Shown here piece by piece: positions 7,204 to 18,155 of a DNA stretch of 40,459 nucleotides. Position 1 is the first letter of the stretch, and each line of letters opens with the position of its first letter. The notes below the pieces were generated by a model. It did not search any database and had not been told where the DNA came from. It saw nothing but the letters and a program-made list of their open reading frames with translations. The stretch spans positions 1 to 40,459 of the forward strand of contig CALVNN010000006.1 of NCBI GenBank assembly GCA_944349765.1, in the 5' to 3' direction. Origin of the DNA: an uncultured Clostridia bacterium. Its GTDB lineage: Bacteria; Bacillota; Clostridia; Christensenellales; UBA1242. A program made the position numbers and the translations under genes.

Positions 7204-7329
7204 CTTAACATCAAAAATATTGAATTTATAAATAGTATACACATTTAATATGCAAAGTGTATGAAATATTTTAAAAATTTTGATAGAAATTTAAAAAGAA
7301 ACACGAAATAAAAACGCAAACTTAATATT

Positions 7330-7392
7330 ATGGCTTTCAATCGGTATAAAGAAGCAAAACGCTTTGGTGAAAGATTTAATGAGCAATATTAA
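7330..7392 (+). pseudogene. Short open frame, possible gene remnant
   Basis: A 20-codon frame reads MAFNRYKEAKRFGERFNEQY then stop. The charged, helical composition looks like a genuine protein start rather than random AT-rich sequence. There is no good ribosome-binding site, and it stops at once. It may be the truncated beginning of a small DNA-binding or antitoxin-like protein, but this is weak. Confidence 0.2.
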
Positions 7393-7445
7393 TAAGTAAC
7401 CATAAAACAAAAAACTATTAAGCAGTAATATAACAAATATAAAAT

Positions 7446-7471
7446 AAACACTACTTTAACTAGTAGTGCTT
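7446..7471 (-). terminator. Terminator of the tRNA-Gly gene
   Basis: On the minus strand AAGCACTAC pairs with GTAGTGTTT (one G-U pair) across an 8-base loop, and an AT-rich TTTATTTTATAT tail follows. It begins a few bases after the encoded CCA end. Confidence 0.6.
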
Positions 7472-7476
7472 TTTAA

Positions 7477-7550
7477 TGGAGCAGGCAACGGGAATCGGAC
7501 CCGCACCGAAAGCTTGGGAAGCTCTAATTCTACCACTAAACTATGCCTGC
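7477..7550 (-). tRNA. tRNA-Gly (anticodon CCC)
   Basis: The 74-base cloverleaf has acceptor stem GCAGGCA/TGCCTGC, D-loop TAGTTTAGTGGTAGAA, anticodon loop TTCCCAA (anticodon CCC, glycine), T-arm GCGGGTCCGATTCCCGT, discriminator U and an encoded CCA. U73 fits bacterial tRNA-Gly. It is a single gene with its own promoter and terminator. Confidence 0.95.
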
Positions 7551-7561
7551 GAATATTAATT

Positions 7562-7590
7562 ATATTAACATATTACAAATTTAAAATCAA
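7562..7590 (-). promoter_or_regulatory. Predicted promoter of tRNA-Gly
   Basis: On the minus strand TTGATT (7590-7585) and TAATAT (7567-7562) are separated by 17 bases. The expected start near 7555 is about 5 bases before the mature tRNA. Confidence 0.55.
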
Positions 7591-7640
7591 CTAATTATCG
7601 CTGTTTTGATGCATTTTGTAAACTTTTCGAGCAAAAAATG

Positions 7641-7668
7641 TTGACTTTTTTTGGCTATAAGTTAAAAT
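7641..7668 (+). promoter_or_regulatory. Predicted promoter of the ArsR-family gene
   Basis: TTGACT (7641-7646) and TAAAAT (7663-7668) are separated by 16 bases, about 35 bases before the start codon. An autoregulatory operator would be expected here, but I see no clear palindrome. Confidence 0.5.
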
Positions 7669-7703
7669 TATATTAGATAATAAAGCCTAGAAAAGGAGCA
7701 AAA

Positions 7704-8081
7704 ATGCCTAAACCTTGTAAGACAATTACCAGTGATTGTGAGATGATACACGAAGATTTAGTAAGCAAAGCTAAAGCAAGAATGCTTGACGAAAAGACTT
7801 TAAATAAGATTTCTACCTTATATAAGATTTTAGCAGACTCTACTAGATTAAAAATTATTGACCTACTAAGTCAAAACGAATTATGTGTATGTGATATAGC
7901 GGTGCTACTTAAGATGACCAAATCAGCAGTATCCCATCAGCTAAAAAGATTAAGAGACCTTAACATGGTCAAAACACGACGAGAAGGAAAAGAAGTGTTT
8001 TATACGCTTAGTAATATGCATTTGGCAAAACTTGTCAAAGAAAGCTTAAATAGTATAGATGATTTAAAGTTAAAAAATTAA
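7704..8081 (+). CDS. ArsR/SmtB-family metal-sensing repressor (CadC-like)
   Basis: The protein has 125 residues. A winged helix-turn-helix (about 33-110) contains ELCVCDIA (C61, C63) and the recognition helix KSAVSHQLKRLRDLNMV, then the wing RREGKEVFYTL. Together with N-terminal C5 and C12 these cysteines match the four-Cys alpha-3N site of CadC-type sensors for Cd/Pb/Zn rather than the plain ArsR site. It has AAAGGAG upstream and a terminator downstream (8124-8147). No metal pump or arsenic gene is nearby; the next genes are spore-coat-like, so its target is not obvious. An inverted repeat at 8183-8201 is a candidate site. The family is certain; the metal is inferred. Confidence 0.9.
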   Translation: MPKPCKTITSDCEMIHEDLVSKAKARMLDEKTLNKISTLYKILADSTRLKIIDLLSQNELCVCDIAVLLKMTKSAVSHQLKRLRDLNMVKTRREGKEVFYTLSNMHLAKLVKESLNSIDDLKLKN

Positions 8082-8123
8082 TATTCATAACATTTTTATA
8101 ATATGAAAGTTTCCAAAATCTGT

Positions 8124-8147
8124 AATGCTGTAAAAAGCATTTTTTTG
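8124..8147 (+). terminator. Terminator of the ArsR-family gene
   Basis: AATGCT (8124-8129) pairs with AGCATT (8136-8141) and is followed by a run of Ts ending near 8146. Confidence 0.65.
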
Positions 8148-8182
8148 TATTAAAAAGTCGAAATCGGCACATTCTACTTATG

Positions 8183-8201
8183 ACAGATGACAGTCATTTG
8201 T
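8183..8201 (+). promoter_or_regulatory. Inverted repeat upstream of the spore-coat pair (candidate operator)
   Basis: ACAGATGAC and GTCATTTGT are arms of an 8-of-9 inverted repeat around one central base. It stands about 22 bases before the start of the first coat gene. It could be an operator of the adjacent ArsR-type regulator or a leader hairpin. No clear sigma-A promoter was seen upstream of these genes. Confidence 0.35.
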
Positions 8202-8223
8202 TAAAAAACGCAAGGAGTTAATT

Positions 8224-8439
8224 ATGAAAAAAGAAATCACGACCAAAGACTTATTAGCTCTAAATGAATTGATGACTTTTGAAAATTGGATGGCAACAAA
8301 AATGAAAAACTATGAAGAAATGGCTTCTGAAAAGCAGTTACAAAAAATGTTTGGCGAAATGGCTCAAATTCATTTAGAAAATCATAGTAAGTTGTTAGAT
8401 TATTTAAAAACCAACACTGAAGAAGGAGGTAAAAAATAA
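8224..8439 (+). CDS. Small CotF-like spore-coat protein
   Basis: The protein has 71 residues, all-helical and Met/Glu/Lys-rich. KDLLALNELMTFENWMATKM and LQKMFGEMAQIHLENHSKLL resemble the two-helix pattern of CotF-type proteins in Clostridia (N-terminal 'L...E....K...', then LR..F.E....H). AAGGAG lies upstream. Its stop TAA overlaps the ATG of the next gene by one base (TAATG), so the two are co-translated. It has no signal peptide, as expected for a coat protein made in the mother cell. The role is inferred from family resemblance and pairing; expression should be sporulation-specific, but no sigma-E or sigma-K promoter could be assigned. Confidence 0.55.
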   Translation: MKKEITTKDLLALNELMTFENWMATKMKNYEEMASEKQLQKMFGEMAQIHLENHSKLLDYLKTNTEEGGKK

Positions 8440-8726
8440 TGCAGTTAACCGACCAAGAGATATTACAAGACGCTATTGTCGCACATAAATTTTTGATGAA
8501 TATGTATTGTCAATTTGGGCTAGAATGTTCTAATGCCACATTAAGAAATCTATTTGAAGAGTTACATAAGGTCGCTTCTGAGCATAACTTCAAAATATTC
8601 AAAATTATGAACGATAAAGGATATTATCCTACTATGATAGCTCCGACTAAAGAGGTCAAGACCACTTTGAAAAATCACACTCAAATGCAAGAAGAGTTGA
8701 GCGGATTGATAAATGATAATATCTAA
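8439..8726 (+). CDS. CotF-family spore-coat protein
   Basis: The protein has 95 residues. LTDQEILQDAIVAHKFLMNM, then GLECSNATLRNLFEELHKVA and IFKIMNDKGYYPTMIAP, follow the Coat_F pattern (D..IL.D.......L...Y......C.N..LR..F..........IF..M...GYY). Its AAGGAGG site is inside the end of the preceding gene, and it ends at the bidirectional terminator at 8730-8760. Such tandem small-large CotF pairs are common in spore-forming Clostridia and suggest the organism sporulates or descends from spore formers. Confidence 0.75.
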   Translation: MQLTDQEILQDAIVAHKFLMNMYCQFGLECSNATLRNLFEELHKVASEHNFKIFKIMNDKGYYPTMIAPTKEVKTTLKNHTQMQEELSGLINDNI

Positions 8727-8729
8727 TAA

Positions 8730-8760
8730 AAATAGCTAGATACTTACAATCTAGCTATTT
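8730..8760. terminator. Bidirectional terminator between the spore-coat pair and mnmA
   Basis: AAATAGCTAGA (8730-8740) pairs with TCTAGCTATTT (8750-8760) over a 9-base loop, with A runs before and T runs after, so it works on both strands. It overlaps the stop codon of mnmA (8755-8757). Confidence 0.85.
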
Positions 8761-9837
8761 TTTTAATTTACCAGTCTTTTGAATTTTAGCACCACCTAGA
8801 CATACGTCTCCATCATAAAAGACCACATATTGACCTGGCGTAACAGCTCTTTGAGGAATATCAAAAATAACTTTTGCTCCAGTATCTAGTAGTTCTATCG
8901 TAACACCTTGGTCACTTTGTCTATATCTAAACTTTGCATTACATTTAAAATTTTTAGGTGGGACTTTTGAAATCCAGTTTATCTCACCACATATCAAATA
9001 GTCTGTATAAAGGTGGGTATCTTCGCCCTGATGAACATACAAGATATTATTTTGGATGTCTTTGTCTACAACAAACCACCTCTCGCCATTGCCGTCGGCT
9101 TTACCGCCAATATTAAGCCCACGGCGTTGACCAAGTGTATAAAACATAACACCAATATGCTTACCGACCACCTCGCCATCAAGTGTCCTTATCTCACCTT
9201 CTTTTGCTGGTAAATAATTATTTAAAAATTCTCTAAACTTTCGCTCTCCTATAAAGCATATACCTGTACTATCTTTCTTCTCACTAGTTGGTATACCAGC
9301 TTCTCTGGCTATCTGCCTAACTTCGGATTTTTGCAAGTTACCAATAGGAAAAAGTGTCCTACTAAGTTGCTGTTGCCCTAATTGATTGAGAAAATAGCTT
9401 TGGTCTTTATTCGGATCAACACCTTTTAACATATAAAAAGTACCGTCTCTTTCTTCTACCCTGACATAATGTCCCGTAGCAATATAGTCAGCGCCAAGAC
9501 TAAGAGCATATTCAAGAAAAGGTCCAAACTTTATCTCTCTATTACATAACACGTCAGGATTAGGAGTCATGCCATTTTTATAATCACTTAAAAACTCTTT
9601 AAACACGCGGTCTAAATATTGCTCGCTAAAATTTACATTATAATAAGGTATGCCAATATGATTACATACTTTTATTACATCTTGCCAATCAGCCTCTGAG
9701 GTGCAATGACCACGCTCGTCTTTTTCCTCCCAATTTTTCATAAATAAGCCAATTACGTTGTAACCTTGTTTTTTAAGAAGATAAGCGGTGACCGAACTAT
9801 CTACTCCACCACTCATACCAACAACTACAGTTTTCAT
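8755..9837 (-). CDS. mnmA: tRNA-specific 2-thiouridylase MnmA
   Basis: The protein has 360 residues, the normal length. It thiolates U34 of tRNA Lys/Glu/Gln in the cytoplasm, taking sulfur from a cysteine desulfurase. The PP-loop GMSGGVDSS (7-15) binds ATP. The two catalytic cysteines are C98 in [12 protein letters not shown] and C194 in [23 protein letters not shown] and the beta-barrel C-terminus are present. It is the last gene of a four-gene operon. Its ATG overlaps the stop of the TM2 gene (ATGA), and it ends in a bidirectional terminator. No desulfurase gene is nearby. Confidence 0.97.
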   Translation of the reverse strand: MKTVVVGMSGGVDSSVTAYLLKKQGYNVIGLFMKNWEEKDERGHCTSEADWQDVIKVCNHIGIPYYNVNFSEQYLDRVFKEFLSDYKNGMTPNPDVLCNREIKFGPFLEYALSLGADYIATGHYVRVEERDGTFYMLKGVDPNKDQSYFLNQLGQQQLSRTLFPIGNLQKSEVRQIAREAGIPTSEKKDSTGICFIGERKFREFLNNYLPAKEGEIRTLDGEVVGKHIGVMFYTLGQRRGLNIGGKADGNGERWFVVDKDIQNNILYVHQGEDTHLYTDYLICGEINWISKVPPKNFKCNAKFRYRQSDQGVTIELLDTGAKVIFDIPQRAVTPGQYVVFYDGDVCLGGAKIQKTGKLKK

Positions 9838-10346
9838 TTATCTCGCTCCTTAATAACATCATCAACTGTTTGACTGATCGGAACTGATACTGGATATTTA
9901 AACTTGCCGAAAATTAAATTTACAATATCCGCCACGTATGCAATCAAGAAGAAAGCATATACCGTCGCCAGTGGCGTAACTATTGTAGAATAAACCCATC
10001 CATAACCAGTTAAGAAAAAATAGTACAATAAAAACACAAATGTAAATATCGAAAAACTCACTAAATGGCTAATTCCTCTTCCGTATTTACCTATGTATAT
10101 GTTATGTACTCCTAGCCAACCAAAAGCCCAAAATAATACCAAAAAATTTTTTCTAGGAACATCTTGTGGTCTAGTAGTTACATAAATTACATTTTCCTTG
10201 TGTCCAGCTTTGATTTGCTCTTTTGCTCCGGCGTTAGTTGCTTTAGCAAGCTTAGCGTAGTTAAAGCCGCAAGCCGGACATTTGCTTGCTGACATCATTA
10301 ATTTTTGCTTGCAACGAGGACACTTTTTGTATAAATTTTTATCCAT
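9834..10346 (-). CDS. Zinc-ribbon and TM2-domain membrane protein
   Basis: The protein has 170 residues. The N-terminus has a zinc ribbon, [20 protein letters not shown] (C9, C12, C23, C26). After a linker, [20 protein letters not shown] and GRGISHL match the TM2 domain (G..G.H..Y.G), followed by hydrophobic segments to about residue 150. It should sit in the membrane with the ribbon in the cytoplasm. The function is unknown for the family. It starts 1 base after gap and overlaps mnmA by 4 bases, so it is tightly co-translated with both. Confidence 0.8.
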   Translation of the reverse strand: MDKNLYKKCPRCKQKLMMSASKCPACGFNYAKLAKATNAGAKEQIKAGHKENVIYVTTRPQDVPRKNFLVLFWAFGWLGVHNIYIGKYGRGISHLVSFSIFTFVFLLYYFFLTGYGWVYSTIVTPLATVYAFFLIAYVADIVNLIFGKFKYPVSVPISQTVDDVIKERDK

Positions 10347-10347
10347 A

Positions 10348-12536
<2,189 letters not shown>

Positions 12537-12571
12537 AATTTCTCCTTTTACGACAACGATATTATTACCAT

Positions 12572-12600
12572 ATTATATACTAAAATTACCAAAATTCCAA
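12572..12600 (-). promoter_or_regulatory. Predicted promoter of the gap operon
   Basis: On the minus strand TTGGAA (12600-12595) and a perfect TATAAT (12577-12572) are separated by 17 bases. It is back to back with the pth promoter. Confidence 0.65.
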
Positions 12601-12630
12601 AGGTTTTTTATAAAAAATAGTTTAATTTTC

Positions 12631-12659
12631 TTCACTTTTTTCAAAAATTACTGTATAAT
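12631..12659 (+). promoter_or_regulatory. Predicted promoter of pth-mfd
   Basis: TTCACT (12631-12636) and a perfect TATAAT (12654-12659) are separated by 17 bases, about 35 bases before the pth start codon. Confidence 0.65.
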
Positions 12660-12693
12660 CAAAGCAAAATAATAGCTTAATTAAAGGAGTCAT

Positions 12694-13236
12694 ATGAATA
12701 CATACTTGGTAGTCGGGCTAGGAAATGTAGGGTGTAAATATGATAACACGTATCATAATATTGGATTTGACGTAGCAAACAATCTAATAAGTAAATATGA
12801 AATACAAAGAAAAAAAGAATTGACCTATGTATCACTGACTTGGCTTAATATCGAGGGGCGTTTAGTCATTGTTGCAAAGCCAAAAACATATATGAATCTA
12901 AGCGGTACTGCTGTAAGAAATGTTTGCAATTCGTACAAAATAAATTACAAAAATATTATTGTCGCTTTGGATGATTTGGACCTACCAAAAGGCAGTTTTA
13001 GATACAAACAAAGTGGTAGTGGTGGCTCACACAATGGACTAAAAAATATTGTGGAGGTTTTGGATACTAAGGATTTTGCAAGAGTGAGGGTCGGGTTTGG
13101 GCCCAAGCCAGAAAAGATGCCACTAGATAAGTTTGTTTTAAGTCACATAACAAAAGAGGATAGGTCACTTATAAACCCAGCTATAGAACAAGCTACACAA
13201 AAAATTATTGATTTTATCTTAGGTAACATACAATGA
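12694..13236 (+). CDS. pth: Peptidyl-tRNA hydrolase
   Basis: The protein has 180 residues, the usual length. It releases tRNA from stalled peptidyl-tRNA. VGLGNVGCKYDNTYHNIGF holds the catalytic H21 and N11 (most homologues have GNPG; here Val replaces Pro). N68 (YMNLSG), D93/D94 (ALDDLDLPKG) and N114 (GGSHNGLKNI) complete the active site. AAAGGAG lies upstream. It overlaps mfd by 4 bases (ATGA), and pth-mfd linkage is common in Firmicutes. Confidence 0.97.
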   Translation: MNTYLVVGLGNVGCKYDNTYHNIGFDVANNLISKYEIQRKKELTYVSLTWLNIEGRLVIVAKPKTYMNLSGTAVRNVCNSYKINYKNIIVALDDLDLPKGSFRYKQSGSGGSHNGLKNIVEVLDTKDFARVRVGFGPKPEKMPLDKFVLSHITKEDRSLINPAIEQATQKIIDFILGNIQ

Positions 13237-16200
13237 GCACGACTTTAAATAGATTTTATTACGACATAGAAAATAAAAAGCATTTAAACCTCATCGGTAC
13301 AAAAATATCCGAGCGGGGCTTTTTGCTTAAAAATAAGTCATTTTTGTACATAGCCTTAGATAATGTAAGTGCTATAAGTATGCAAAAACAAATGCAAAGT
13401 CTTGATAACAAATGTGCTATACTCACCACCGCACTTGATGATGTGGTATATTCTGATATTAACGCTATAAACATTATGAATGTTCTAAGTCAAATAGCCA
13501 GTAAAGAAGTACAATCATTAATAGTAACATACAATTTTTTATTACAAAAACTACCACCTTTGGATATGGTAAAAAGTCACATATTACCTATAAACATAGG
13601 CGACGAGATCCCTTTGCAAGATTTGACTGTTAAGCTTATAAATCTAGGCTACAAAAGAAAGGATATCCTTGAAAATATCGGTGATTTCACAATAAAAGGT
13701 GATATTGTAGACATTTATTTACCAGATAAGGCTATAAGAGTAGATCTAGGATTTGATGTATTAGAAAATATAACAGAAATTTCGCTTGAAACTAACAAAA
13801 GTTTCAAAAAATTAGATAGTTTGTCTATATATCCTATAACTATGTTTTTGCAAGGTGAAGAAGGGGCAAAACCTTACTATAATCTACCTATGACAGAGTA
13901 TATATCAGATAACATTACGGATTATTTTGATTTGATAGTTATAGACGAGCCTAACATAGTCGTTAATAGATTGGAAGAATTGTATCAAGCGTCTAGGCAA
14001 AATATACTTTCACAAATTGAGAACAACTTAGCCACCAAAGAGCATCTAAATTGGTACACAAAAAATTGGTTTAATATAGCTAATAAGGCTGTGGTCGCTA
14101 TATGCAATATAAATGGCAATAATCTATATCATGCAGAAGATATCATAAGCATTGACACAATAAGCGTAAATAATTTTTCTTTTAATCAAAAGCTACTGAT
14201 AGATGATCTTAAGTACTACTCTAGTCAAGATTATTCCATAGTATTGTACCTTGGCAACGCAAAAAGATGTGAAATATACAAGCGAATGCTTGAAGATAAT
14301 TTATTAACAAAAAATAACTTACAAATAACACTAAGTGATAAATATTTACATTTAAGCGTAGGATTGCCTCAAGAGAAGCTGTTACTTATTGGTACTAATA
14401 ATCTATTTAAAACCAAGCAGACAGAAAAGAAGAATAAAAATAGAGTATTTTATCTACCAAAGGTCGGCGACTATGTAGTACACGAGGTACATGGAATAGG
14501 TCTTTGTAAAGAAATAAAATCCATAAATTTTGGATTAGGCGAAAAGGATTATTTCGTAATAGAATATCAAAAAGGTGCTATACTGTACTTACCAAGCGAG
14601 CAAGTAAATGAAATCAGTCAATATTTAGGCGGTGACCACCCTAAGCTTAATGAACTAGGTGGACAACAATTCACAAAAGCTAAAGAGCGGGCTAAAGAAA
14701 GCCTAAAAAAGTTGGCTTTTGACCTAAGAAAAGTATATCTAGCACGTGAGCAAACCAAAGGATACTTATACCCACCCGATGATGAACTGATGAATGCTTT
14801 TGAAAATGCTTTTGAGTATGAGCTAACCGCAGACCAACAAAGTGCTGTAAATGACATTAAGGAAGATATGCAAAAGGGCAAAGTGATGGATAGGCTTCTA
14901 TGTGGTGACGTCGGTTATGGTAAGACTGAAGTCGCTTTGATATGTGCTTACAAACACATCTTAAGCGGAAAACAAGTAGCCTTTTTAGCTCCAACCACTA
15001 TCCTTTCTATGCAACATTACAATACCGTATCGAGTCGAATGAAACCTTTTATGGTAAACGTGGCACTGTTTAATAGATTTACACCAGCAAGCGAAGTAAA
15101 GCGAATCAAACAAGGTCTAAAAGATAAAACCATAGATATTGTAGTGGGTACTCACAAACTTCTTGGTAAGGACATTGAATTTAAAGATTTAGGGCTACTT
15201 ATCTTAGATGAGGAACAAAGATTTGGGGTAAATGACAAAGAAAAACTAAAAGCTAAACCAGACCTAAATGTACTCACCTTATCAGCTACACCTATACCGC
15301 GTACGTTGCATATGAGCCTTAGTGGTATTAGAGACATTAGCATCATCGCAACACCTCCTGTAGGAAGATTGCCAGTGACTACCATAGTAACAGAAATCAG
15401 TGACCAAATATTACTAGATGCTTGCACTAGAGAACTAAATAGAGACGGACAAGTACTTATCATCAATAACACGGTCGAAAATCTAGACAAGATAGCAAGT
15501 CATATTCGTGAGCTTATATCAGTAGATGTTGAGGTCGTCCATGGTCAAATGGATAAAAAGGACATAGAAAAGGCAATGCTTAAGATGTACAACCACGAAG
15601 CCTCCGTGCTTCTTGCGACTTCACTTATCGAAAATGGTATCGACCTACCAAAAGCTAATACACTAATAGTACTTAATAGCGACAGATTTGGTCTATCTCA
15701 GCTATATCAAATGCGTGGTCGTGTTGGCAGAAGTCGTGAACAAGCGTACGCTTATTTTACGTACGGCAATGCTTTTTATCTATCGGATATAGCAGTAAAA
15801 CGTCTAGAAGCTTTAAAAGAATTTAATGACTTGGGTGGCGGATTTAAAATAGCTATGCGTGACCTAGAGTTAAGAGGTGCAGGCACTATACTAGGTGCTG
15901 AACAAAGTGGGCATATGGAAAAAATCGGTTACGACTTATATCAAAGATTACTACAAGAAGTTTTGGATGAAATGGAGGGCAAAACAGAAAGACAACTTCG
16001 TGAAGTCAAAATCAGCATTAATAAGCCAGCTATACTGCCTGTAGACTATGTGCCAAGTGAAATGGAGCGTATAAAAGTATACAACGAGATAGCAAGTACA
16101 AAATCGATTTCTGAAAGCAAAGATGAATTAAACAGTCTTAAAGATAGATATGGAGAACCACCAAATGAAGTAAAAACATTAATATATGTGTCCTTAATCA

Positions 16201-16430
16201 AAAATCTATCTGCCAATATAGGTATAAAAAGCATCAATTTAGGTGATTATGCACAAGTAGGTTTCTATGAATTAAAAACTTTAGAAGCATCGTTAAAATA
16301 CTTTAAAAAAGAAAATATTCAGGTATCATCAACAAATTTGAGCCTTAAAGTACAAGCGAGCAAAACAAACGAAGATTTACAGGAAATTATTTTAACATTT
16401 TTAACAAAAATGGCAAATAACTGTTGCTAA
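13233..16430 (+). CDS. mfd: Transcription-repair coupling factor Mfd
   Basis: The protein has 1065 residues, somewhat short for the family (about 1150-1180). The N-terminal UvrB-homology region is divergent. The CarD-like RNA-polymerase interaction domain starts near residue 410 (VGDYVVHEVHGIG), and helicase Walker A GDVGYGKTE lies near 558. Walker B is replaced by the typical DEEQRFGV near 659. SATPIPRTLHMSLSGIRD, ATSLIENGIDLP and QMRGRVGRS are conserved helicase motifs. The C-terminal TRCF domain includes a long GAGTILGAEQSGHME run. It removes stalled polymerase and recruits UvrA. It is translated with pth through an ATGA overlap. Confidence 0.97.
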   Translation: MSTTLNRFYYDIENKKHLNLIGTKISERGFLLKNKSFLYIALDNVSAISMQKQMQSLDNKCAILTTALDDVVYSDINAINIMNVLSQIASKEVQSLIVTYNFLLQKLPPLDMVKSHILPINIGDEIPLQDLTVKLINLGYKRKDILENIGDFTIKGDIVDIYLPDKAIRVDLGFDVLENITEISLETNKSFKKLDSLSIYPITMFLQGEEGAKPYYNLPMTEYISDNITDYFDLIVIDEPNIVVNRLEELYQASRQNILSQIENNLATKEHLNWYTKNWFNIANKAVVAICNINGNNLYHAEDIISIDTISVNNFSFNQKLLIDDLKYYSSQDYSIVLYLGNAKRCEIYKRMLEDNLLTKNNLQITLSDKYLHLSVGLPQEKLLLIGTNNLFKTKQTEKKNKNRVFYLPKVGDYVVHEVHGIGLCKEIKSINFGLGEKDYFVIEYQKGAILYLPSEQVNEISQYLGGDHPKLNELGGQQFTKAKERAKESLKKLAFDLRKVYLAREQTKGYLYPPDDELMNAFENAFEYELTADQQSAVNDIKEDMQKGKVMDRLLCGDVGYGKTEVALICAYKHILSGKQVAFLAPTTILSMQHYNTVSSRMKPFMVNVALFNRFTPASEVKRIKQGLKDKTIDIVVGTHKLLGKDIEFKDLGLLILDEEQRFGVNDKEKLKAKPDLNVLTLSATPIPRTLHMSLSGIRDISIIATPPVGRLPVTTIVTEISDQILLDACTRELNRDGQVLIINNTVENLDKIASHIRELISVDVEVVHGQMDKKDIEKAMLKMYNHEASVLLATSLIENGIDLPKANTLIVLNSDRFGLSQLYQMRGRVGRSREQAYAYFTYGNAFYLSDIAVKRLEALKEFNDLGGGFKIAMRDLELRGAGTILGAEQSGHMEKIGYDLYQRLLQEVLDEMEGKTERQLREVKISINKPAILPVDYVPSEMERIKVYNEIASTKSISESKDELNSLKDRYGEPPNEVKTLIYVSLIKNLSANIGIKSINLGDYAQVGFYELKTLEASLKYFKKENIQVSSTNLSLKVQASKTNEDLQEIILTFLTKMANNCC

Positions 16431-16452
16431 ATTAAATGAAATTAGATATAAT
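16424..16452 (+). promoter_or_regulatory. Predicted promoter of the foldase lipoprotein
   Basis: TTGCTA (16424-16429, overlapping the end of mfd) and TATAAT (16447-16452) are separated by 17 bases. Confidence 0.55.
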
Positions 16453-16515
16453 AATTAAGTCTAAAATTGCACAATGTAATGTTTTGTGTAAAAAAACAAA
16501 TATATGGGAGTGAAA

Positions 16516-18147
16516 ATGAAGAAAAATTTATGTTTAGTACTTGTATGTATGTTTGCTGTAGTCACACTTATGAGTGGTTGTAGCTTAATAACATTAAATC
16601 AAGGCAAATATTTAAGCCAAGTTGTTGCAAGTGTTGGCGATATTGAGATAACCAAAGAGGAGCTCATTACTACTTATAATAGTTATTACGAGACACTTAA
16701 CGAACAAGGTTATACTCAAAATGAAATAGTAGACTATAGTTTGGACCTTTTAATTGATAGAGCTATACTGGAAGAATATTCACAAAGTTTGTACACTTTG
16801 ACACAAGCTGAAAAGAATGAAACTCTGATCCAAACCTATGACTTTATTGTTAGTCAGATAGGAGAATTAGAAGGCGAAGTTCGTGCCGAATGGAATATTA
16901 GCTCATCAAACTCTACTGAGACAGCTACTTCTGATACCGTATATAATGAGTACGAACCTATAGCAAATTTTGTGGATGGTCAAATTGTTGTAGTGGAAGA
17001 TTCGGAAGCAGACAACACACCTCACTTTGGATTTGAGGACAAGGTAAAAGGATTTAAGAGCTATTGGGTATACGAAAGAGAAGATGTAGCAAATGAAGCT
17101 TACAAGAGATATATCCAGGATTTAAGAGATTATGAAGAGCTAAAAGGTATAAATACTGAAAGTGACGATGAAGTCCTTCTTAACGAAATAAATCGTTTGT
17201 ATGAATTATACGAAAAACAAGCCTATCTAACCAGACTTCAAACTGAATACAACAAAAGTTTGGTAAGCTCAATTACTCCTGATATGGTATTACAAGAATA
17301 TCAACGTTTAGTAAATGAAAACAAAGGTAGATATGATGTAGCAAGTGTTGGTATGGATGCTTATGTAACAGATATGCTAGATAATGCTAGTGAAGTATAC
17401 TACCACCCTACAAACGGCGAATTCTTCTATGTTACTCATGTATTATTAAAGTTTAGTGATGAACAAGATGAAAAGCTACAAGCTATGAAATCTTTACTTG
17501 AGCAAAAAGCTATCACTCAAGCTGACTATGATAACTTTATGGAAGAATTAGCTAAAGAAATCAAGGTAAATGTTTTAGATGAAAATGGCAATGCAACTGG
17601 CGAAGTATTGAGCGTTAATGAAGCTTATAACAATATTTCAGCTAGCGTACAAGCTGGTAGCACATTAAGAGAAAAAGCTATAAACTTCAATCAATATATA
17701 TATAGTTACAATCAAGACCCTGGTATTCAAAACGCTGAAAGAGACTATGTAATCGGTAAGAAAATAGATGAAGAGACCGAGACTAGAAGTAGAATGGTAG
17801 AAAGCTTTACAAATGCCAGCAGGGAACTATATGATCAATACTTAAAAGATGGCGTGCTAGGAAATATATCCGGTTTGGTGCTTAGCGAAAATGGCTATCA
17901 CATTATAATGCTTACCGGTGTGGCTGAAAATATGGTAGTTAGCACCAATCCTATAGAAGCGTGCGAAGATCTAAATAATTATTATGTAAATGCACACACA
18001 AATGAGACTTACTTCCATAAAATATTTGATTCACTTGTTAGTGATGACAAATACTATGATACCTATGTTAATGGTATATTAACTGATTATAAGAGTGAAA
18101 ATCAAATCACCAAATTTGTTTCAAGATATTCTGATTTGAAAGTTTAA
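16516..18147 (+). CDS. SurA/PrsA-like peptidyl-prolyl isomerase lipoprotein
   Basis: The protein has 543 residues from the ATG at 16516, preceded by GGGAGTG; an ATG four codons earlier overlaps that site and is disfavoured. The signal peptide ends with lipobox LMSGC (C22), so it is a lipoprotein outside the membrane. The SurA_N-like region (about 30-90) starts VASVGDIEITKEELI and reaches LLIDRAILEEY. A PpiC/parvulin-like domain follows: FFYVTHVLLKFSDEQD (near 305) and, far later, SENGYHIIMLTG (near 465). The segment between is unusually long (about 150 residues) and helix-rich, so the isomerase may be interrupted or inactive. It should help fold exported proteins, possibly including the giant lipoproteins in this window (inference). 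Confidence 0.8.
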   Translation: MKKNLCLVLVCMFAVVTLMSGCSLITLNQGKYLSQVVASVGDIEITKEELITTYNSYYETLNEQGYTQNEIVDYSLDLLIDRAILEEYSQSLYTLTQAEKNETLIQTYDFIVSQIGELEGEVRAEWNISSSNSTETATSDTVYNEYEPIANFVDGQIVVVEDSEADNTPHFGFEDKVKGFKSYWVYEREDVANEAYKRYIQDLRDYEELKGINTESDDEVLLNEINRLYELYEKQAYLTRLQTEYNKSLVSSITPDMVLQEYQRLVNENKGRYDVASVGMDAYVTDMLDNASEVYYHPTNGEFFYVTHVLLKFSDEQDEKLQAMKSLLEQKAITQADYDNFMEELAKEIKVNVLDENGNATGEVLSVNEAYNNISASVQAGSTLREKAINFNQYIYSYNQDPGIQNAERDYVIGKKIDEETETRSRMVESFTNASRELYDQYLKDGVLGNISGLVLSENGYHIIMLTGVAENMVVSTNPIEACEDLNNYYVNAHTNETYFHKIFDSLVSDDKYYDTYVNGILTDYKSENQITKFVSRYSDLKV

Positions 18148-18155
18148 TAAAGTAT

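Larger units (their letters stand above)
7136..7476. other. Intergenic region upstream of the ABC exporter
   Basis: The region is very AT-rich. It holds a possible minus-strand attenuator (7176-7203), a 20-codon open frame that may be a gene remnant (7330-7392) and the tRNA terminator (7446-7471). A minus-strand TATACT near 7236 could be the exporter's -10, but no -35 at normal spacing was found. Confidence 0.45.
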
